This document shows positions 1 through 10,515 of a DNA stretch of 64,000 bases, piece after piece. The number at the start of each line of letters is the position of its first letter. Position 1 is the first letter of the stretch. The DNA is taken from the NCBI GenBank assembly GCA_028641055.1, contig CM054058.1, forward strand, positions 498,249,919 through 498,313,918, given 5' to 3'. The position numbers and the translations under genes were made by a program. The notes beneath the pieces are model-generated. The model searched no databases and was not told where the DNA came from. It saw nothing but the letters and a program-made list of their open reading frames with translations. This stretch comes from Alopecurus myosuroides (lineage: Eukaryota > Streptophyta > Magnoliopsida > Poales > Poaceae).

Positions 1-290
1 GCAACAAGCACAAGACAGTAATGCAAAGCGAAGAACACCAGGTTGGCCACTTGATCAGTTCCTGTTGCCATATCTAGACCCAACAAATGTGGCGGATATC
101 TCCTGCCGCCGTGAGCAAAAATCAACGGCTCGGCAGCAGCGACAACAAGCATGCATGCGTCACAGAGCTACCTCATCACATCGCATCATCCATGCCCGTT
201 TACAAGTCAGGTGAGGTGTACCAAACTACTTGCAGTACCGTACCACTTGGACGTACTGCTAAGAGCATGATCAGCGGAGGCAGTGGGAAT
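1..290. repeat. Segmental repeat, copy A (partial)
   Basis: This stretch is clearly related to 2640-2960 and 17486-17720. All three share the words around CTTGATC, GCCATATCT, the CTCCTGCCGCCG block, GCATGCGTCA and the CAAGTGAGGTGTACCA-like stretch. No convincing coding potential is seen; the 128-aa frame over it has no family resemblance. It is cut on the left by the window edge and on the right by the Harbinger-type element. It probably represents an older local copy of the segment seen complete at 2721-6034. Confidence 0.6.
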
Positions 291-391
291 CAATCTCGGG
301 GTCTTAGGGCATCTCCAGTCGCCCCGCGAATAGCGACGTTTCCTCACCAGTCCCCCCCCTCCCCCCCCCCCCCCCCCCCCCCCCGAAGCCC

Positions 392-416
392 AAATAGCGC
401 CGTTTCGGCGCTATTT
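392..416. repeat. Perfect 11-bp-arm hairpin near the left end of the Harbinger element
   Basis: AAATAGCGCCG (392-402) and CGGCGCTATTT (406-416) are exact reverse complements separated by TTT. The hairpin follows directly after a homopolymer C tract (about 358-384). Subterminal palindromes are common in class II elements and may be transposase-binding or extrusion sites; that role is inferred. Confidence 0.8.
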
Positions 417-696
417 CGCGCCGCGACACCCAGGCCAAACTCAGCCCGTTGGGTTCGGCCCGGGGGTGGGTGATACTGCGCGGCAGCACGCGCGGGCCAG
501 CTCTGTCAGCGACGCGACGAAAAAGCGCGGGAACAGAACCCCTCGTGATCATCTTCTCGGCTCGCGCGTCGTTCAAATGCTGCCAGCGTTTATGGCGTGG
601 CGGCCGCCCAGTGCATGCGCCCGTTCAAAGGCTGCCGGCGTAATGGCGTGGCGGGCGGCAGCGAGAAGACGCGCGCGCAGTAAATGCCCGGCAGGC

Positions 697-703
697 TACA
701 AAA
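697..703 (+). promoter_or_regulatory. Possible TATA-like box for the Harbinger-borne gene
   Basis: TACAAAA lies 101-107 bp upstream of the ATG at 804, followed by a CT-rich stretch typical of grass 5' leaders. It is a weak match to TATAAA in a GC-rich setting, so this is a candidate only. Confidence 0.3.
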
Positions 704-803
704 GGCCCCCGCCGCTCGCCGCCCCGCCCCATTCTTCCACCTCGTTCTTCTTCCTTCCTCGGCGCTCTTCTCTCCCCCGTGCTCTCATTCCTCCCCGCAG
801 AAA

Positions 804-1914
804 ATGGCGAACTACAACAACGACGCCGCAGCCAACGGCTGGACCCGCCGCCACCTTCGCCGGGACGAGGCGATGGCGCTGTACCGCGCGGGCTACCCGT
901 GCCCGCCGGACAGCCGCCTCCCGAGCTCTGGCGCCGGCCAGCCGAGCTGGGCCCTCAGCGCGGGTGGGGTGCCCGTGCCTCCGCTCCCGGCAACGGACGC
1001 GGAGTTCCGGCGGGCCATCCGCGAGGTGCGCGAAGCCATGGAGGTGGCCGAACGCCTACCGGCGGACGGCTACGACGAGTTCTGGTGGCAGGAAATCACG
1101 CGCCGCCGCGACAGGGAGCTCGCCTCCTTGGGCGACAACGGCCCCGTCGAGGGCCGCGCCAATGGCCAAGGGCGCCGCCGCTGGTGGGGAGGCCACAACC
1201 GCACGCTCGAGTGGGTTGTGGATACATCCACGCCGGCAACACGCCGCGCTTGGACATGCCACCCCGGCAGAACCCCACGTGGGATGCGCGGCGGACGGGC
1301 GTCGGCTCCTCGTCGGCCACCTCGAGCTCCTCCGGCGCCCATTCTCTCTCTGTCACCCCCCCCCCTTTCTGAACTCTGGCGCGCCTGCCCGCAGGCGCAG
1401 CGGCGGCGCCCTGCGCATTGGCGAGTCACGCTTCGAGCGCGCGGTCCGCCCGAAGACGGAGCCGACCGAGGGCGAGGACGACGAGTGGCCAGACCTGAAG
1501 GCCGCCGAAGACCTCTCCCTCAACACGGTCCAGCCCCTCGCCGACGATCTCGCCGTGGACTGGAGCCTGCGGGAGAGCACCGCCGAGGAGCTCGAGCTCC
1601 AGCGCCGCCTGCTCGCTGAGGCCGAGCGGCGCAAGGCGGCGCGCGACCAGGAGGCTGCCGCCAACGCGGCCCGCCGCCGCGTCCCTCCCCCGCCGCCGAC
1701 GAAGGACCCAGTCTACGTCGTGCTCGACCCCGAGTCCGACGAGGAGAACGAGATCCAGCGAGCCCTCGCGGCGAGCAGGTGGGGCAACTCCGGCTGCGGC
1801 GACGCCGGACAGGGGACGAGCAGGCGCCCCGGCGACGGCCCCGACGACGACGACGACGACGGCGACGACGTCGACTACAGCCAGGCCATCGCTGCGCGCC
1901 TAGGCCTTCAGTAG
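804..1914 (+). pseudogene. Grass repeat-family protein with N-terminal RRHLRRDEA block and Asp-rich tail, frameshifted
   Basis: Translation from ATG 804 begins MANYNNDAAANGWTRRHLRR and continues through a GRRRWWGGHNRTLEW block. At about 1210-1220 the related reading (GYIHAGNTPRLDMPP) moves to another frame, which suggests a 1-bp loss. A third frame from about 1375 gives an acidic region (FERAVRPKTEPTEGEDDEWPD), a charged helix, a Pro run, a DPESDEENE motif and a terminal Asp run, ending at TAG 1912-1914. The second frame change falls next to a C-homopolymer (about 1357-1369) and a pyrimidine-rich CCCGCAG, so a short intron or a sequencing indel is possible there. I recognise the family as a multicopy hypothetical protein of cereal genomes, function unknown. 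It lies wholly inside the Harbinger-type element. Confidence 0.6.
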
Positions 1915-2160
1915 TTTAGGTTAAATTTAGTTTAAATTTGCGTTTTACTTTAAATTTGCGTCGAACTTATACGAACTTTGCTGAATTCAATAAAATGCGC
2001 CGAGTTTTCAAATCGAGTTTTTTTGGGCCGAAACTTGGGCTCGGGGAGCGACTGGGAAGCCTGCCCTCCAGGTTCCAGATTAGCGCCGTTTGGCGCCACG
2101 GTGGCCCCAAAACGGCGGCGTTTTGGGCCCTGGGGGGCGCAATGGCTGGAGATGCCCTTA

Positions 2161-2720
2161 GGAAATAAATTTGGCCGCCGTTGCCAAACTTTCTTTCCTC
2201 CAAGAGAAGGTCGACAACAGGTTTAATAGGAATCACAACAAACCATCTTTTCACCAGGAGAAAGTTAACAATACGTTAAATACGAACCATAATGTACACT
2301 AACACCCTGTTTGGATGATCTCGTTTGTAGTTATGGTCTTGGTTCCACTTTTTTTTGTCTAGCGCACCAAGTTTTGGCTATCCATCGTTTATGGGTCATG
2401 CTTTTTTTTTCTATGTTGCTAAAATATCGAACGAACCATCTTACATCTTGTGAAAGTTAACAACAGGTTAAATATGACTCATAATGTACTTCTAGCCGAA
2501 TTCGTTTGTACTTTCTGTCATGACTCAGGAGTCCCATTTTATTCAAGCGATATGTATACAAATAGTAGTCAAAAGTTATGTCTTGAAGACTAGATCAGTG
2601 TCTAACACATCATGACCTGCTCGTGGTAACACTCAACCAAGGCAAGGCAACAAGTAATCAAACATCACACCTCAGCAGTCCACACTTAACCAAAGCTAGA
2701 AATAGAAAGAGAAGAACCCA
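2161..2720. other. Non-coding spacer with a degenerate internal duplication
   Basis: AT-rich sequence without a plausible gene. Two related stretches, near 2255-2300 and 2448-2490, share a GAAAGTTAACAA-type core followed by GGTTAAATA-like and ATAATGTAC words. This suggests an old short duplication. Confidence 0.5.
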
Positions 2721-3090
2721 CTTGATCGATCACCTCTTGTCAATTTGCCATATCTGGGCCGAACAGGATGTGGCCACTCAGATATCTCCTGCCGCCGCTG
2801 GTAAACCCTTCAAAATGAACGGTTTGGCCGTGACAAAATGTTTGCCTCCGTACGAAGCTACTAGCTGCATGCGTCATTGAGTTAATTCGTCACATGGGCA
2901 TGCATGCCTGTTCACATGTCAAGTGAGATGTACCACACTAGCTTGAACTATCCCATTAGCTGTATGCTAATCTTGATCTTCTCTCTGCTAGTGGAACTGC
3001 AAGTTAGCCCACAGGAAGCACTTTGGATTGCAGGAGTTTCTAGATATTATTTTTGACAAGTTTCAATCATTTTGTGCTCTCCGGGCTATA

Positions 3091-3346
3091 CTACATCCCT
3101 TCCTTAAAATAAGATGTATGTTTTTAGTCAAAAGTCAAGTAACTTTTAACCAATTTTATTAAAAAAAAATATGAACATTAACAAGACTTAAAAACATACT
3201 ATGAAAAAATATATATTGTTTCGATGATTCTATTGATATTGATTTGGTTTCTAAATTCTTATATCTTTCTCTATATGATTGGTCAAATTTACTATACTTT
3301 GACTTTTGACTAAATATATACGCCTTATTTTGAGAAATGGAGGGAG
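3091..3346. mobile_element. Stowaway-type MITE (copy B)
   Basis: The left end CTACATCCCTTCCTTAAAATAAG and the right end, whose reverse complement reads CTCCCTCCATTTCTCAAAATAAG, are the typical Stowaway ends of grass genomes. A TA precedes the left end (3089-3090). The right TA is mutated to AA here but intact in the second copy (28060-28061). About 256 bp, AT-rich, non-coding. Confidence 0.8.
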
Positions 3347-4859
3347 AAGTTTAATTTAGTGCCACACACACAGTTGACTAAAACTGCAGTCATAGATACA
3401 CGTGACATGCACATTCGAGCCACGTGTCGCCAAGCTAGGGCTCCCCGTTCATGGTCTTAAGGAAAGTGAAAAAAAAGTCCAAATTGCTAAGGAACTTCCG
3501 GAAAGAATTTTCTTTCGGTAGGAAGCTAAATATAGTTGAAATGGAAGCCATCATTTACGTTAAAGTTCAGCCTGCTTCGTCGAGCTCGTTTATAGTTTTG
3601 CTTTCATCTCCGGTTTTAGTCATGTGATGTGTACCCCGCCACTAGCACACTAGGAGGGATCATATTTTCAGGAAATATACAAGAAGAAGTTAGTTAAAGA
3701 GGGTTTGAACAAAAGGCGCCACACTCATTGCGGTCTTGTTTGGCCAGGCTTGGTTGCGTTCTAGTTCCAGCCTTATTTTTTGTCAAGTTGAGTATATACC
3801 ACACTGTCAGCACACTAAAATGGATCTTCTTTCAGCGAACTGTATAAGAAGAGAAGGAAGTACTCCAATAGAAGAAGAACAGATGTAAGGAAAGTTAAAG
3901 AGAGTTCCAACAGAAGGCGCCATGCACATTTACCGTATTTGGTCAAGAGCCCCATGTCTTGACGAAACAACTTAAATTAAGCCGATTATAGTTGGCCACA
4001 CAGTACTGTGTGTGCTGCGTTCTTCGCCAGTTCGCCTAGCCAGCTATACGCTTAAAGCAGTTTGGTTAATTGTGCTGATGCGTGAACATACATGTAGGTT
4101 TTTATTCGAGACCATGCATATATATAGATAGATGGATAGATTGGACTCTTACTCGTAAGAGATGGTTGAGTGTGTGCCATACCGCTAGCTTTTTCTGTGT
4201 TTGTGTTAGTCACATGCAAGCCAGCTTCGGAATAGGATTGCTCAGCAGGAGGAGCTACTAGCTTAGCTTAGTTTAGGTCATATGGCCCACAGTGCACCAT
4301 TGGCTTCGTCTCAGTATGATAGAAACTTGTCATGCCCACAAATTAATGGCTCAAATTAACTAGCTTAACTTAGTTTAGAGCATGACCCACCAGGCCACCT
4401 GCAGCCACACACACTACGTACCATCGATTGTCTTCACATCTATTTATAATATTGTCATGAATAATTAGCTACCATTGTATATCAGCTCTTGAAACCACAC
4501 ACAAATTATGTTTGAACCTGTTAGTCGAGATGATCTTTCCTGAAAAAATCTATGTTGATATGGGGCTTCAATTTGCATACGGTGAACGTACTATTAGTCG
4601 TGTGTGTCTCTATTAGGCAAATTCATGAAGAGCTTCCTCGGCTCTTTTATATGGAGTACCTCACAAATCTTGAATTTCAAATAAAACTGTTTTAATGGTG
4701 AAGCGAAAATAGATATTTCCTAGCCTTGTAGTAGTAATTAACAAAACCGAAAAACTATATCCGGTGAGGTGAGGGACAAAAGTTACACGTATAAAATAGT
4801 GATCTCTCATCTATACATGTGTGTGGGTCACAAATCTGCCACTATTGATTTGAGTTGAG

Positions 4860-5983
4860 TAGGATGTGGGTTCTTAAACATCTAGTCAGATCATGGATAT
4901 TTCATGTCCTCCGTTACCTTTCATACAAATTCTGTCCAATACCGGCATAATTTTCTCTGTTATAATAACTTCCCCTGAAACCACTCCGATTAACACCAGA
5001 CTTGTTTCTGTGACATCGTAACGACATCGAACATTCATAAAACCAATAACAACATATTAATTATCTTAATTAAAAGTTTGTACGGCTTAACCGTGTGACC
5101 CGTAAAGACTCGATAGCACACATACATGCTCGAAACTTACTGAACAATAACCAACGGCGGGAGCGTGGATGTCCATGATGGCTCACGTGTGTTCCCAAAA
5201 ACGAGGGAACCTTATAAATTACTCATTGCACTTATTTTCTTAACTTCGCAATAACAACGATATCACGAGGTGAAACTATGTGATCTAGTCTGATCAAACT
5301 CTTTGATCATTACAAATAAAACTCGTTTGCCGATATCGTTCTCTTTTCTCATCCATATCGCCGATGACCTTGTGATAAATCACACTGTATCTGGCCACAC
5401 GATATGTCGGTGATACTAAGAGAGGGACTAGAAAATGTATCTCTCTATCATCTAGAGGAGTTAAGTACTAGTCTTGAACGATCTCAGCTCCATTACACTT
5501 TCCTAGGTCATACCCAGTATCACCATTATGATGCCTAGTTACGGCAAGCTGGTTGACGATATCCAAAGTATAACTTTTTATCATGCGGTCACTAGATATT
5601 CTGATAGTATAGGAATTATAGTCAATGCAAGCTTCATATGTATTTGCTAAAATACATCATGATTGTTTAGTCTTTTAGCAACGACATACACTAGGGTCGG
5701 TTCAGTACCATTGTTACTCTAACAATAACCTCTTATATTTTGCTAGACTTTCATCCAAGTTCACGATCAGGAAAATGTGATCATCTCACAAGCCATAATC
5801 TAATCTTAGAGACAAGATTAGGAACTCTTTTATGTTTGTGTCTTCACGCCCACACGAAGGTTTTCTTTGAAAACTCACTTTTCAAGTGTTATAGCGGTTG
5901 TAGAATGATGACATAAACTTAATTCTAAACTTGGAGATAGAATAATAAGTGAATATTATTGTCTCTAGGACATATCTCTAACA
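4860..5983 (-). repeat. Reversed BARE/WIS/Angela-like LTR fragment (copy B)
   Basis: Read on the minus strand from 5983, the sequence starts TGTTAGAGATATGTCCTAGA followed by GACAATAATATTC. This closely resembles the start of Triticeae Copia LTRs of the BARE/WIS/Angela group. It has no internal domain or second LTR, so it is a solo or truncated LTR. The inner boundary (about 4860) is approximate. The same fragment is present in copy D (to 41300), so it inserted before the segmental duplication. Confidence 0.6.
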
Positions 5984-6102
5984 CAGGAGATGTCCCGAGA
6001 TGTTAGAAATATATTTCTTACATCAGTAGGTAAGGGCAATGATTTTATCTATAGGGGCCATGGGGTTTGGGAAGAGTTTTGGGCAAAACCCTAATAAGGG
6101 GA

Positions 6103-6960
6103 CACTACAAGAAATATGTCAACTAGTGACCTTCTGCCGATGACCTTAAAAAAATTCGTCACATATCTCGAGTCAATTGTTTGAGAGAGTCTATACATGT
6201 ACCTGAGTTGGTCACAATACAAACAAAAGGAGTTTGCTTCCCTATTCTGCCCTGACTGAGACCAATTTAAATGGTCATGGTGCCTCATTGATGCCTACAT
6301 GTCAAATCACTGCCTATGTGTCATAGCTGGACCCACCACAAATCCGACATGCTAACTGGCCAACTCAGCAATTTTGCCTACATGTCATGGTAGAAGCGGG
6401 TCTACCACGGAGCTGACAAGGGTACTTGGCAAACTCAGCAATTTTGCTTTTTTTCTTACATGGCATGTAGGCGGGGGTCCACCTGGAAGTGCTAACGGGT
6501 TCCACATTGAAGTGCTAACCTGGAAGCAGGGTTCTGCATGCTTAATTCGCATAAAAAAGCGGAGGCAGGGTTTGAACTCGAGACCTCCGTCGAAGATGGC
6601 GCGCTCCACTTCGCCCTAACCAACAGGACACCAACTAGATCGTGTTAACGTACACAAACGACATTATTTTTACCTTACATTCCGGTCATGGGCCTTGGCC
6701 TCCCGCAGGGAATAAGGGCAGGTTCCAGTCATTGGCCTTGCCCTGGCCCAGGGAATAGAGAGGCTCCACCCCCGGTCGGCCTGCTTAAAGCCTGAGGCGA
6801 TTCGGTCGGCTTTTTTCCCTTCTTTTTATTCCTTTTTTTTGTTTTCTTTTATAGTTTTTTTATTTTAAACTCTAATTTTACGAAATAAATTTTAAATTTT
6901 TTTCCAAAAATGTCCTATGTCATTATATAGTATAAGAATTTTTTATCCAATAAAATACAA
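6103..6960 (+). mobile_element. CACTA-type element terminus, other end not found
   Basis: CACTACAAGAAATATGTC at 6103 is a classic CACTA terminal inverted repeat. The next few hundred bases carry diverged subterminal repeats, for example the block around TGCTAACTGGCCAACTCAGC recurring at about 6345 and 6425, and GCCTACATGTC recurring. I could not find the matching TTTCTTGTAGTG end in the window, and no transposase is visible. The right limit given is arbitrary; the following tandem repeats (to about 8880) may belong to the same element. Confidence 0.5.
6558..6641 (-). other. tRNA-like relic (pol III A/B-box-like)
   Basis: On the minus strand, a D-arm/A-box-like stretch (GTTGGTTAGGGCG, about 6611-6623) lies about 35-40 bases before a B-box-like GAGTTCAAACCC (6568-6579). 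This is the spacing expected in a tRNA-derived sequence. A complete cloverleaf with paired acceptor stem is not evident, so this is more likely a tRNA pseudogene or SINE-head-like relic inside the CACTA-like sequence than a functional tRNA gene. Confidence 0.35.
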
Positions 6961-6974
6961 AAATCCATTTTTTT

Positions 6975-8880
6975 ATTTTTGAACCTTTTATGCCGATAAA
7001 CTACAAAAATCCCGTTTCGAAATACGGTCAAAACAGGGGGACATGACCATTCATACCTAAGTGTTGAATCTTTTGTAACTCTTGGCATATCTCTGAAGAA
7101 ACGTGTACTTGGGTACCTAAAAATGATTTTTGCAAAAAATCACGAGCAAACTACGAGGCACCTGTAGTTCAAATTTGGCCCGGATTCAACTGAATCGGCA
7201 GAAATTTGTCTTTTTCAAGAGAGGTTTATGTAAAGCTTTTTAGAGGAAGTAATTTGGTTATTTGTAGATAAAATGTGGTATAATAGTTTTAGAATTTTAT
7301 ATGGTACAATTTTGCAACATATTTTTGGTAGATGCTTCATAAAAAAACCCGTTTTTTACACACCGAAAATGGAAAACAATATTTTTATTCAAGGAAAAAT
7401 AAAATTTTCTTGTTGAATATTTTTCGTTGTTCCAATATGCATGTTTGTGTGGAATATGGGAACATTTAAAGAAACTATGCCATGAATATGGTCATAACAT
7501 CCGTCATTTGACCCGAAAGTCATGAATCTTCGTAGATGATAGCTCATTTCTGTGAACACTTTTTCGAGATAACTTCTGTATTCTAAGTTTATTATTTTTT
7601 ATGAATACTAGGTCACTTATTATGATATATTGCAAAGGTTATCCACTTTTTTGAATTTTTTTGAACCTTTTATGTCGATTTCGAAATATGGTCAAAACGG
7701 GGGACATGACCGTTCGTACCTAGGTGTTGAATCTATTGTAAATCTTGGCATATCTCTAAAGAAACATGTACTTGGGTACCTAAAAATGATTTTTCCAAAA
7801 AATTACGAGCAAACTACGAGGCACTTGTAGTTCAAATTTGGCCCGGTTTCAACTGAATCGACGGAAATTTGTCTTTTTTAAAAGAGGTTTATGTAAAGCT
7901 TTTAGAGGAAGTAATTTGGTTATTTGTAGATAAAATATGATATAATAGTTTTATAATTTTGTGTGGTGTAATTTTGCAACATATTTCTGGTAGATGCTTC
8001 ACAAAAAACCTGTTTTTGACACTCCAAAAATGGAAAACGGTATTTTTATTCAACGAAATATAAAACTTTCTTTGTGAATATTGTTCGTTGTTCTAGTATG
8101 CACATTTGTGTGGAATATGGACACATTTAAATAAAGTATGACATGGATGTGGCCATAACATCCGTCATTTGGCCCGAAAGCCATGAATCTTCGTAGATGA
8201 TAACACATTTCTGTGAACACTTTTTCGAGATAACTTCCGTATTCCAAGTTTATTATTTTTTTATGGATACTAGGTCACTTATTATGACATATTGCAAAGG
8301 TTATCCATTTTTTTTGAAAAAAATTTGAACCTTTTATGCCGATTTAGAAATACGGTTAGAACGGGCGACATGACCGTTCATACCTAGGTGTTGAATCTAG
8401 AGTAACTCTTGGCATATCTCAGAAAAAATAGGTACTTTTGTATCTAAAAATTACTTTTGAAATAAATCACGAGCAAACTACAAGGAACACGTAGTTCAAA
8501 TTTGGCCAGGTTTTAGTTGATTCGGCAGGAATTTGTCTTTTTCAAAAGAGATTTATTTAAAGCTTTTTAGAGAAAGTAATTTGAGTTTCTATAGATGAAC
8601 TGTGGTATAATAATATTATCAAATATTGTGTTCAAAATTTCCAACTTATTTTTGTTATGCACTTCAAAGAAAACCTTTTTCGCACTCCAGAAATGAAAAA
8701 TAAAGTTTTATTAAAAGAAACAAAAAAACTTTCCTCGTGCATTCATGATGTTGTGCACAAATTAACATTTCATCAAGTCCTAAAATTATAAATTTTGAAA
8801 TGTGTTTGTTTCCTCTAAATTTTTAAAATAGTTTTATCTATTTTTATAATCTAATACAAAAACCAACAAAAAAATTGGCA
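6975..8880. repeat. Tandem array of about 663-bp units (about 2.7 copies)
   Basis: Three collinear copies begin near 6975, 7647 and 8315. Each runs from a TTTGAACCTTTTATG start through GACATGACC, a GTACTTGGGTACC-like stretch, CACGAGCAAACTAC, GTAGTTCAAATTTGGC and a GTCTTTTTCAAGAGAGG-like block. Spacing of equivalent words is about 662-665 bp. The first two copies are closer to each other than to the third, which degrades after about 8700. AT-rich, no coding potential. Confidence 0.8.
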
Positions 8881-8899
8881 CAAGGGCCAACCAAGCCAG

Positions 8900-9770
8900 T
8901 TTTTTTTAGTCAAGACAGAATTGGCCCAACTATCTTACCTCCTACGCCCTCCATCGAAACCTTAGCCCATCCCATTCGGCATGTTTGACAACGGCGGGTG
9001 CACCTCGAGACGTCGGATTCCGATCTGACAATCGGGAGAGAAAGCATCTGGAATAAAAACCAACGCTTCCCCGCCGCCCCCGCGTAAAACACTAGCTTCA
9101 TCCCTTCGGCCCTCCTCTCTTCTCCATTCCCCCGGGTTAAACCCTAGCTCCCTCGATCCCAAGCAGTGATGGCTTCACATCGATCCCTCCTCGTCAAACC
9201 TCACATCGATCCCGCCCACCTCGGTGGATGCGCCTCCCCCTCCATCCTCACCCGATCTCCTAATCCTCATAAGATATGCCGGCATCGCGACCTAATTCTC
9301 CCTCGTCGCCGTCCCTCACGCCCACTCCAACGGCATTCTCACCCGATCTCCTAGTCCTCCCCCGTCGCCGTCCCTCGCGTCCACTGCGGCGGCTCCACCT
9401 CTCCCCAGATCCTCCTCGGTGTGCCCTTATCCCTGACCACGAGTCGGATCTAGAGTCGATCCAAGCGGTTGGCATGGAGGCGCCGCCGAGGGTTCTGACC
9501 AATGCCACCTCCGCTACATCGTCGGTGGTGTTCGGCGTTTCTCTGGCTGTACTGTCGATCTCGGCCGTTGCTGCTTGCCGGCCTCCTCCGCTGCGCCTTC
9601 GCGAGTGCTCCCGACGCCAAGAAGGCCGCGGACATGGTGAACCTGAAGGCCAGGCGTGATGCTTATGCGGGCTATCTTCCCCCACAAACGTCCCCGAGCT
9701 GCATCCTGCCGTGGACCGCCCTCAACTTGGCTCGTCGCCCGTTGCTGCAGGTGAGACACATTTTCTCTTT
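8900..9770 (+). other. Gene-like 5' region with candidate first exon (unrecognised)
   Basis: Composition jumps from AT-rich to GC-rich. An AACCCTAGC-type leader precedes an ATG at 9169, and further ATGs occur at 9276 and 9474. The frame from 9474 (MEAPPRVLTNATSATSS) shows a short hydrophobic stretch. The frame containing DAKKAADMVNLKARRDAY ends just before a CTGCAG/GTGAGA donor-like junction at about 9749-9755. No single frame stays open and I do not recognise the product. Two imperfect copies of a CTCACCCGATCTCCTA block (about 9248 and 9340) are present. It may be a decayed or captured gene 5' end. Confidence 0.3.
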
Positions 9771-10515
9771 CTCCCTGGTGTTTTTCTACTGTCAACGCCA
9801 TATGCGCTATTGGTAGGCATGCTGTAACCGCCCTTTGTTGGATTCCCTCTTAGTTTGGGTGTAGCTGCAACTGTTGTAGTTTTGGTGTGATTCCATTGAC
9901 CTAGTACAGCTAAGAGAAATTCATATGTGATTCTCTTTTTGCACCATGCTATACATCTTCCGATTTTAGGGAATGCAATTCATTACCATACACATGTTGT
10001 ATCTTTAGAATTCACACACAACACCACATAGTTTGCTTTAAGTGCATACTGGATTAACCAGACGATTCTTTGCTTCGTGGTGTTGCTTTGTGTTATGTGT
10101 TGACTAGTTCTAGTCCTAATTACAAGATCAAAGTTATGTTGGTGAGATGCACGGTGTTCTTAGAATCGATCAGATATCTGTTATGTTGTTCCAGTGTTGT
10201 TTCCCGGGTTTTTTTTTGCTTCTAGCTGGAAGGGCAGGGGTTGTGCTTCTAGCTGGAAGAGCCATAGCTGCAAACAATATCTATTTAGGGGTTTGCAAGT
10301 TGTAATGTATATGTTTGTGTGTTCTTTAATTTTCTGAATGATGGTCTTCTGACTATTTCAATGCATGTCTATCTATCTTAAATGTTGCAATGCGAGTTAC
10401 TACAACAATGTTGGTAAAATCTATTTTTAACCAGGGTTTAGGCTTAGTGTAATTGTTTACCGAAAATGGTAGTGCCTGCTGTGTTTTATGTTTGGCTAAG
10501 AATTTAATAGTGTGA
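9771..10515. other. Non-coding, possible intron of the broken gene
   Basis: T-rich, intron-like sequence with no open frame of note. It contains a near-duplicate pair of GCTTCTAGCTGGAAG words (about 10218 and 10243) and the first copy (10276-10307) of a 32-bp stretch repeated at 12123-12154. Confidence 0.4.

Larger units (their letters stand above)
304..2160. mobile_element. PIF/Harbinger-type element with TTA target duplications
   Basis: The 12-bp terminal inverted repeat GGGCATCTCCAG (307-318) is matched by CTGGAGATGCCC (2146-2157). Each is flanked directly by TTA (304-306 and 2158-2160), the 3-bp target preferred by PIF/Harbinger transposons. The element is about 1.85 kb. Both subterminal regions are GC-rich and hairpin-forming (392-416 on the left; around 2108-2130 on the right, CCCAAAACG/CGTTTTGGG). 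No DDE transposase is visible; the only gene inside is the acidic-tailed protein gene at 804-1914. It is therefore non-autonomous, and its gene is either a family-borne accessory gene or captured host sequence. Confidence 0.75.
2721..6034. repeat. Segmental duplication, copy B (3.3 kb, uninterrupted)
   Basis: This block is collinear with 17486-18001, then 27885-28582, then 39495-41351. Shared landmarks in order: the GGATGTGGCCACTCAGATAT region; the Stowaway MITE; the CACACAGTTGACTAAAACTGCAG region; GTATATACCACACTG; the GCTAGCTTTTTCTGTGTTTG region; CCACCTGCAGCCACACAC; and the reversed LTR fragment ending in a TAGAAATATATTTCTTAC stretch. Relative to copy C, B keeps about 340 bp (roughly 3415-3765) that C lacks. 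No gene is visible in it; the short ORF 2623-2880 overlaps its start and is not supported. The collinearity gives the pre-insertion structure of the second copy. Confidence 0.85.

Noticed and set aside
2623..2880. 85-aa ORF in duplicated segment B
   Set aside because: The matching stretch in copy C has no equivalent open frame, so it is not conserved as coding.
6558..6641. Functional tRNA gene
   Set aside because: Box-like words are present, but no complete paired acceptor stem or clear anticodon loop could be drawn.
9260..9685. 141-aa minus-strand ORF in the gene-like island
   Set aside because: It is antisense to the better-supported plus-strand frames and arises from Arg/Ser-rich GC codons.
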